DNA from: Azorinus chamasolen
Lineage: Eukaryota > Mollusca > Bivalvia > Cardiida > Solecurtidae
DNA: 64,000 nucleotides
NCBI GenBank assembly: GCA_963576725.1
Contig: OY755247.1
Span: forward strand, 15,812,526 to 15,876,525
Reading direction: 5' to 3'
This document shows positions 27,791 through 36,700 of the stretch, one piece after another (positions within the stretch are counted from its first letter, which is position 1; every line of letters begins with the position of its first letter). The notes below the pieces were generated by a model. It was given only the letters and a program-made list of their open reading frames with translations. It was not told where the DNA came from and did not search any database. The translations under genes were made by a program, and so were the position numbers.

Positions 27791-30700
27791 AGTTTGTTTG
27801 TCACTGACTTTAACATTGGCCATAACTTTTGAACCAGTAGAGATAGAGACTTGATATTTGGCATGCATGTGCATCTCATGAAGCTGCACATTTTGAGGGG
27901 TGACATGTCAAGGTCAAGGTCATCCTTCAGGGTCAAAGGTCAGATGTTTATTTGTTGGTCAGTAACTTTAACATTGGGCATAACTTGTAAATCTGTAGAG
28001 ATAGACTTGATATTTGGCATGTATATGTATCTCATAAAGTCGCACATTTTGAGGGGGAACATGTCAAGGTCAAGGTCATCCTTCAAGGTCAGAGGTCAAA
28101 TATATATAGGTCAAATCAATAACTTTAGCATTGGCCATAACTTTTGAACCAATGGAGATAGAGACTTAATATTTGGCATGCATGTGTATCTCATGAAGCA
28201 GCACATTTTGAGGGGTCAAGGTCAAGGTCAACCAGTAGAGATAGAGACTTGATATTTGGCATGCATGTGTATCTAATGAAGCTGGATATTTTGAGGAGTC
28301 ACATGTCAAGGTCAAGGTCATCCTTCAGGGTCAAAGGTCACCGACTTTAACATTGGCCATAACTTTTGAACCAGTAGAGATAGAGACTTGACATTTGGCA
28401 TGCATGTGTATCTAATGAAGCTGCATATTTTGAGGGGTCACATGTCAAGGTCATCCTTCAGGGTCAAAGGTCACCAAGTTTAATATTGGCCATAACATTT
28501 GAACCAGTAGAAATAGAGACTTGATATTTGGCATGCATGTAATTCTCATGAAGCTGCACATTTTAAGGGGTCAAATGCCAAGGTTAAGGTCATCCTTCAG
28601 GTACAAAGGTCAAGGAAAAGTATGCTTTGACAAAAACTAGAATCAGATTTATATTATGTTAAAAGCAAACAGAGCAGACCCAGATCAGACGGCTCCTACA
28701 GGAACCGTCTGATCTGGGTCTACTCTGTTAGCAAATGCAAGGAAATGCGTTTATATGATGGAAAGGGTTAAGAGTGTATTATTGCATCATTTGCATGAAT
28801 ATTCATGTACTTCTTTTTAATAATTACACATAAACAAGGAATTGTTTTGACTCTGACAGATACTTCAGAATCAGATCTTTATTCTTTCATAAACAAATAG
28901 AGATATGATTCTACAGTTTCTGCCATGACCAAGAAATCCCAATGTCTATATTCTATCATAACAATTAATATAATTGATATCCATGGCGTTCTTATTTCTT
29001 TCATTTATATTTATAGAGTAAAAGATTAATATACGGTATTTATAATTTGAACAGAAAAGAGTTTTAAAACATGAAATGTACTTGAGCAATTACTCAGAAT
29101 CATTGAGCAGGTTCAAATGAATTTTACCATATTGCTTATTAACCCTTTACTCCATAAGTATGTCTTTCTAGGCCTTTGCAAACAGAGTAGACACAGATCA
29201 GACAGCTAACCAGGGTCTGCTTTGTTTGCTTATGAAATAATATAGATTTGATTCCCTTGTTATTGATATAAAATTCATCCAATTGATATACATATATTAA
29301 TTATTTCTTACATGAATATTCATGAGGGAAAGGGTTATTTTTGATTAATTATTGTAGAGAGGTTCAATCCAAGAGCGCATTGAGGGACTTAGTAAGCGTT
29401 CAGAGAAGATGAATGAGGGGGATATCTGGGCTCTATTCTTGGGACTGTGTAAAGCTGTCAAGGTGCTGCACAATCACAATCCACCTTACGCTCACAGGTA
29501 TAAGACATAATTTAACCCTTTCCTCCATAAATACGCCTTTCTACGCCACTGTAAATATCACCTGTTGAACTCATTGTGATAAAATGAGCATTTGCTCCTA
29601 GGAGCAAATGCTCTATTTATCACAATGGTTTCATACTTCAAAACTGTAAAATGTTCCTTTTCTCTAGTTAATGCTCCTTTTCGGTAGATTTATTCAAAGT
29701 GGTTGGATCTAAAAATAGCATATGAGGGAAAGGGTTAACCCTTCTCTCATATACATGTAAAAGCATTTTCAAGCATTTGCTCGGTTTGCTTATGGAATTA
29801 TGGAGATCTGATTCATCACTCACTGGCACAGTCAAATGTTCTTTCTACCATGAATATAAAACAGGGAAAGAGTTAATCTGTGATCTTTAGTTTACTCCAA
29901 ACTATTCTATGTTTATTCCAAATTTCTATGTTTATTCCAAATTTCAATATCTACTGAATATTTATAGACAAAATAGTTATAATGAAATATGGAAGGTAGA
30001 ACACTGTAGGCATTTTAGAAACTAAAGAAACAGATCTATCAAATTTGATTAGCAAATTTCTTTGGCATATTTCATTAGCAAACTGAGCATACCCTGATCA
30101 GACAGCTCCTATAGGAGCTTCTGATCTGGGTCTACTCTGTTTGCAAATGCATGAAAGTATGAAGTAAAGGGTTAAAATCTTAAGCTAAATCAATTTTTTG
30201 TGTCACCTGCTTTAGCACAGTGACATGTAGAGGTCACTTATCTGCTGTTTGCCTGTCAATCAGTCACATGCCATGCTTTTTCATTACACTTTAACCCTTT
30301 ACTCCATGAATATTCATGTAAGAAATAATGGCATTATGAATATTAATCAGATTAATTGCTATAATATCACATGTACACAGGCATTTTTGACCATGGCAGA
30401 AGCTGTAGAATCATATATATATACATTGTATATAGTATATCATGAGCAAACGGAGTAGACCCAGGTAAGATGGCTCCTACATGAGCCATCTGATCTGGGT
30501 CTTCTTTGTTTGAAAAGGCGTAGAAAGGTGTATTTATGGAGTAAAGGGTTAAGCAGGTGACACATGTTCCTTTGTACATTCTTGTTGACAAACCTACAAT
30601 GCTATAGTTCGATTTCGAGCCCTGAGCCTGGACTGCACTTTTCTATTTATAGAAGTTGCAACCATTCTAATTTATGGGTAAGTGGACAATGATTGTCACA

Positions 30701-33700
30701 CGAAGCTCGTAGTAATCGTGCAGAATTAGTATATACAATAAAACCCCACTTATACGACCATCTAAAAGATGTATATAATTCTGGGTGCTAGATGCAGATG
30801 GTAGCTTAATGCAGGACAAAAGTAGTGCAGAAAGCTCCTCTAGGAGCTTTCTGCATTACTTTTGTCCTGCATTAAGCAACCACCTGCTTATAAAGACACC
30901 CATGTTTATTCATTAAGTGGTCGCATTAGAGGGATGCTACTGTATATGCTTATTACAGGTCTGTATAACCACAGGTAACTCCGGAACAAAAACATGGTTT
31001 GTGACACGTTTTACCTCTATGGGTGGACTGGTTCTAAAGGTCAAAATCGAACTATAGGGTCAAACTGATTGGATCCTGGTGAGATGGCATGTAACTCAGT
31101 TTAGCATCTGGTTCAAAACTGTGTCCATGGGTAATGAAGCATGTCTTTTGTAGATCTGTACAATATAACCCATTTATTTAAACCTTTACTCCATAAATAC
31201 AACCTTCTACGCCTTTGCAAACAGACCTCCATGAGTATTCATGTTAGAAATAATGACATCTTGAATATTTATTTGCTGAACACAAAAAGTTTAGATTTTG
31301 GTAGAAACTGTGGAATCGGATCTGTATAATTTCGTGAGCAAACGGAACAGTATCTGATCAGATGATTCCTATAGGAGCTGTCTGATCTGGCTCTACTCTG
31401 TTTACAAAGATGTAGAAAGGTGTATTTATTGAGTAAAGGTTAACCCTTCGCTTGCTATTCACGTCAATATACCCACCTGTAAATAGTGAAGACCCAGATG
31501 AGACAGCTCCTGCAGGAGCTGTCTCATCAGGGTCTGCACTGTTTACAAATTGATTGTGCAACCAGTGCACTCCATAGCAGTGATTGCACAGCAAAATACT
31601 TGTACACAGTAGCGATATATGTAATTATACAACAGGGCATGGGTAAAGAAGAAGAAATGTATTTTAAAATTCAGCAAGAGAAGGGTTAAAACAGCAAACA
31701 GTTCAAACTGTACACATGAATGATAGCATGCAAAACTCTAAACCTATTACTGTAGCGTGTCCTGTTTGTATTGGTAAGATTTCTTACAATTTACTTTTCT
31801 GAAGTGTTCCAATGGGGCACAAGAATTCGACTCCATTTCTACAAATAGCAAAATTTACTTGTTGTCTGATCTGGATCAGAAATATTTGACACTCTCATCA
31901 CGTTTTTAAACAGAAGTGAAAGAAAAATCAACTGACACTTTTCGTCAAACCTTTGAATCATTTGTCCTACCTTTCTCTTTGACAGAGACATCAAACCTGG
32001 CAATGTTATGGTGGGTGACAGTGGGGAGGCTGTTTTGATGGACCTTGGCTCAGCTACTAAGGCTAGGGTTGAAGTTAAGACCAGATCTGAAGCTCAAACC
32101 TTGCAGGTTGGTTGGTTACAGACAGCCACGATTACTGTCACAGATTCAGAAGCTAAATTGGCTTCCAGAGAAATTTAAACTTTAGAATGCTGTAAATAAA
32201 CCAGTTATGATATTTGCAGACATTTCAGTTCTGAAAGAATCATAAAGTGAATGGCATCTCATTTGGGTCCAACATTCAAAAGCAAACAGAACAGACAACT
32301 CCTGTTGGAGCTTTCTGATATAGGTCTACTGTGTTTGCAAAGGCATGAAAAGGCATTTATATGAGGGAAAGGGTTAAATGAAACAAAAATTTACTTAGAA
32401 ACTTGAAGAAGCTAAGAGTTTAATCCGTCACTTCATGGAGATGCTTTTTTGGCACTTTTGCAAACAGAGTAGACCCAGATTAGGGTCTGATTAGGGTCAG
32501 CTCTTGTTTTCTTATGAAAAAACAAAGATATCATTTTACGTAAAAAAAATTCCCCTGTTTAAATGTCATTATTGAAAAGTAGCTAATTAATATTCATACA
32601 GTCATTATTTCTGCCATAAATATTCATGGGGTAAAGGGTTAACCCATTCCTTCATAGGCTATTTTTAGATCCAACCTCTTTGAATGAATGTACCGAAAAG
32701 GAGCATTAACTAGAGAAAAGGAAAATTTAAGAATTTTGTAGTTTGAAACCATTGTGATAAATAGAGCATTAAATTTTGCTCCTGTAGGAGCAATGCTCTA
32801 CTTATCGCAATGGTTTCAATAGGTGATTTTTACAGAGGCGTAGAAAAGCGTATTTATGGAGGAAATGGTTAAAGGTGTCATACAACAATTATGTACTATA
32901 AAGTCATTACACTGGAGATCCGTTATAATGCGGACCGTTTTACCGCGGTATCCGATATAACGCGGGTGGTCTGTGTGGCCGATTTTTTTTTGTAAATACC
33001 TTATTTATAGTAATATGATTGAATATCGCAATGAAACATAAAATAAACTTAGGTAAACTTATCCGCCCGCAGCAGGCTAAAGGATAAAAACACCGGTCCC
33101 TACATAAACAATTGAAGACAATCTTACGTGTGAAAAACTGACAACTATCAACTCGTATATATGCCGCCATGAATGTAATACACACAGCTGATTACCGGCT
33201 CGTACCATGCACATGATGCCCTAATAGCACGGGAACCAGTAAAATCTTAACTGCATAACTTTCGTTACAAATTAATTGTGTGTATAATTGAGATGCGCAT
33301 GTACTGAATTTTTTCACTGTCGAAGCCACAAAACTTCGCACTTTAATTATGAAAAACAAACATCAATAGAAATCTAAACCCCTAACTCAGTGCGGGGTTG
33401 GAGGTTATATGCTAATACAGAAAAGGGTGTGTACCCTTTGACCAATCAAATGAAATTTAAAACCCCAACAAATCACACACGACATCACATGTGACCTCTC
33501 ATTTTCTGAAAACAGTGACAGCCATGTTTATTGTTTTACACAGCAGGTTTAATCGGATTAGGGGTTTGACAGGCCCAGAGGCAATTACATCCCATCAACA
33601 GGCTTGTTTTATGAAATATACTTGGTTGCTTGAAATCATACTCGATTTAATTTGTAATTTTGTATAACCCTTTCCCTCATACAAACTTGTTTTCACGCAT

Positions 33701-36700
33701 TTGCAAACAGAGTAGACCCAGATCAGACGGCTTCTAAAGGAGCCGTCTGATCAGGGTCTACTCTGTCTGCTAATAGAATTTGAAAGAGCTATGCCTTCAC
33801 TTTCTAAAATGGCTATAATGTGCCACCTTCCATATTTCTTTATAACTATTTTGTTAATGAATATTCAGTAGGTATTGAAATTTGGACTAAATATAGAACA
33901 GGGAAAGGGATAATTACGTTGAACCTTTCCAGTACTGTATGTGAGTGGGCGGGGAAACAAAGTAAACAAGCCAGTTTCGTTCGAAATTAGTTTATTTTAG
34001 AAAGATGGGGGTTTATGTAAGTTTATGTAAGTACCCAGATAAAAAAACTCGTTACAACGCGGTTCCGTATATAACGCGGGTTGAATTTTATGTCCCCGGA
34101 CCACCGCATTGTAACGGGTCTCCAGTGTAATTTTCTCTTCTAACAGGACGAGGCGGCTGAGAGATGTTCCATGCTGTACAGACCCCCTGAGTTGTTTACT
34201 GTTGAGACCGGCACAACGGTGGATGAGAGGACAGACATCTGGGTAGGCATAAGCTAGATAACCTGTACAGTAAAAAACCCTCTAAACCAGAACTCTAGTA
34301 GGGAAGAATTTAGATACTTTTAGGCAGGTGGCTTGTTAACCCATTACCTCATAGGCTATTTTTAGATACAACCTCTTTGAACAAATCTACCGAAAAGGAG
34401 CATTATCAAGAGAAAAGGAAAATTTTAGAATTCTGTAGTTTGAAACCATTGTGATAAATAGAGTATTTGCTCCTATAGTAGCAAATTCTCTATTTATCAC
34501 AATGGTTTCACAAAGTGACTTTTACAGAGTCGTCAAAAGTCGTCAATATGAGGTACTTTTAGGCAGGTGGCTTGTTAATGCAGGGTGAAAGTAATGTAGA
34601 AAGCTCCTGCATGATTTTGACCCTGTATTAAGCTACCACCTGTCTTCAAGACTAACATTTGTACTAAAATTTTGCGTCCGGTTTAGAGGGTTTTTACTGT
34701 AATCTCTCTACATGAAATGTACAGATTTTCCCTGTAATAATGGTTGAAAGTTTTGTTTACTTTTTTGTGTCACCTGCCGAGAGGCAGTGTGTCACTTAGG
34801 GATCACTTTTCCTTCGTCTGTCTGTCTCTCTGTCTGTCTCTGTCTGTCCGTCACACTTTCTTTTTTTGGCCGTCATTTCTAAACTAATCATTATAGAGCT
34901 TTCAAATTTCACATGTGTCTTCCTCTCATGGAGGACCATTGATGTAACTAAGGTTCATCACTCTGCATGCAATACTTTTTGAGTTATTCCTCTTTGATCT
35001 GATTTCACTCCAGCATATTAACAGTTTTTTGTGTCAGCTGCGAGCAGGTGACACATGTGTTCCTCCTAACACTCTTGTTACATACACATGATTGCCTGTA
35101 CAAAAAGTTTTTATTAACACATTACCTCATAAGCTATATTTAGATCCATTACCTCATAAGCTATTTTTAGATCCAACCTCTTTGAACGAATCTACAGAAA
35201 AGGAGCATTTACTAGCAAAACGGTAAATTTTAGAATTGTGTAGTTTTGAAACCATTGCAATAAATAGAGCATTTGCTCCAACATCTATGCCATTTTCACT
35301 CCTGTTACAGTCATATCTATGCCAATTTCACTTCAGCTCCCATCATTCGTATACCATTTTAACTTCCGTGACAGTCATATCAATGCTATTTTCATTCTTG
35401 TTCTAGTCATGCCTATGACATTTTCACTCCTGTTATAGTCATACCTATGCCATTTTCACTTCTGTTATAGTCATACCTATGCCATTTTCACTTCTGTTAC
35501 AGTCATTGGGGTGTACATTATATGCAATGGCTTTCCTTGAATCTCCATTTGAGAAGGCATACCAGCGTGGGGACAGTATTGCTCTTGCTGTGTTGGGCAA
35601 CTCTGTCAGATTTCCCCAGAATACAGGGTATGTATGTTGAAAGGGTCTATAACTATGTTATATTTAAGTAAAGGGTTACAAAAGTATGCTCTAGTGAGTT
35701 TATTAACTGTTTCCTTCATACAAAACTGTTTCACGCTTTTGCAAACAGAATAAACCCAGATCAGACCAGGGTCTGCTCTGTTTACTTATGAACTCATAAT
35801 AGATCTGACTCTACAGTATCTACCAATACCAAAAATTAATGTGTACATATGCCATTATAAAAATTCATCTAATTAATATTCATGATATCATTATTTCTTA
35901 CATGAATATTCAACAGGAAAAGGGTTAATAATGTGTAACTGATGTTTTTTCTGTCATAACGTAATTTTCAGCATTTTAGCAAATGGATACGATGTACTAA
36001 AATTTAGGTCATCAATATTTTCTTTTTCTTTGGAGCATTTTTCTGCCTATATCTACTATTATTATTCACCATAAGACATATCTTACATCAACGCTTCTTC
36101 ATACACCATATTCGAAAAAGGTATTATAAATCTCTCTGCAATTATTGAGGGTTTTTTTTGTAGTGTTGTTGATTTTGATCCCTACAACCCTGCTACAGCA
36201 ATTTAACCCTTTCCCTGTTCAATATTCATGTAAGAAATAATGACATCATGAATATTTATTATGTGTGTGTTTGCAATGTAAAATTTTGAAAAATGTTTTG
36301 CTTTGACAAAAACTGTAGCCTCAGACCTATATCATATCAAAAGCAAACAGACCAGACCCAGATCAGACGGCTCCTATAGGAGCTGTCTGATCTGTGTCTG
36401 CTCTGTTTGCAATATGTGAAAAGGCGTTTATATGAAGGAAAGGGTTAAAACTGATTATCACAGCTTTACCCTTTACTTTATGAATATCCATTTAAGAAAC
36501 AATGACATTATGAATATTGGTTAGATTATAATAGTACATGGACACAGGAGTTTGGGGCCATTGCAGAAACTATAGAAACATATCTATTTATAGGCAAACA
36601 GAGCAGACCCTGATTAGACAGCTCGTGATCAGAGTCTGCTAAGTTTGCTTATGAAATCATAATAGATCTTACTCTACTGTTGCTACCATTATGAAAAATT

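Noticed and set aside
27851..28147. 98-residue ORF in STK16 intron 2
   Set aside because: Translation of the TCAAGGTCA tandem repeat.
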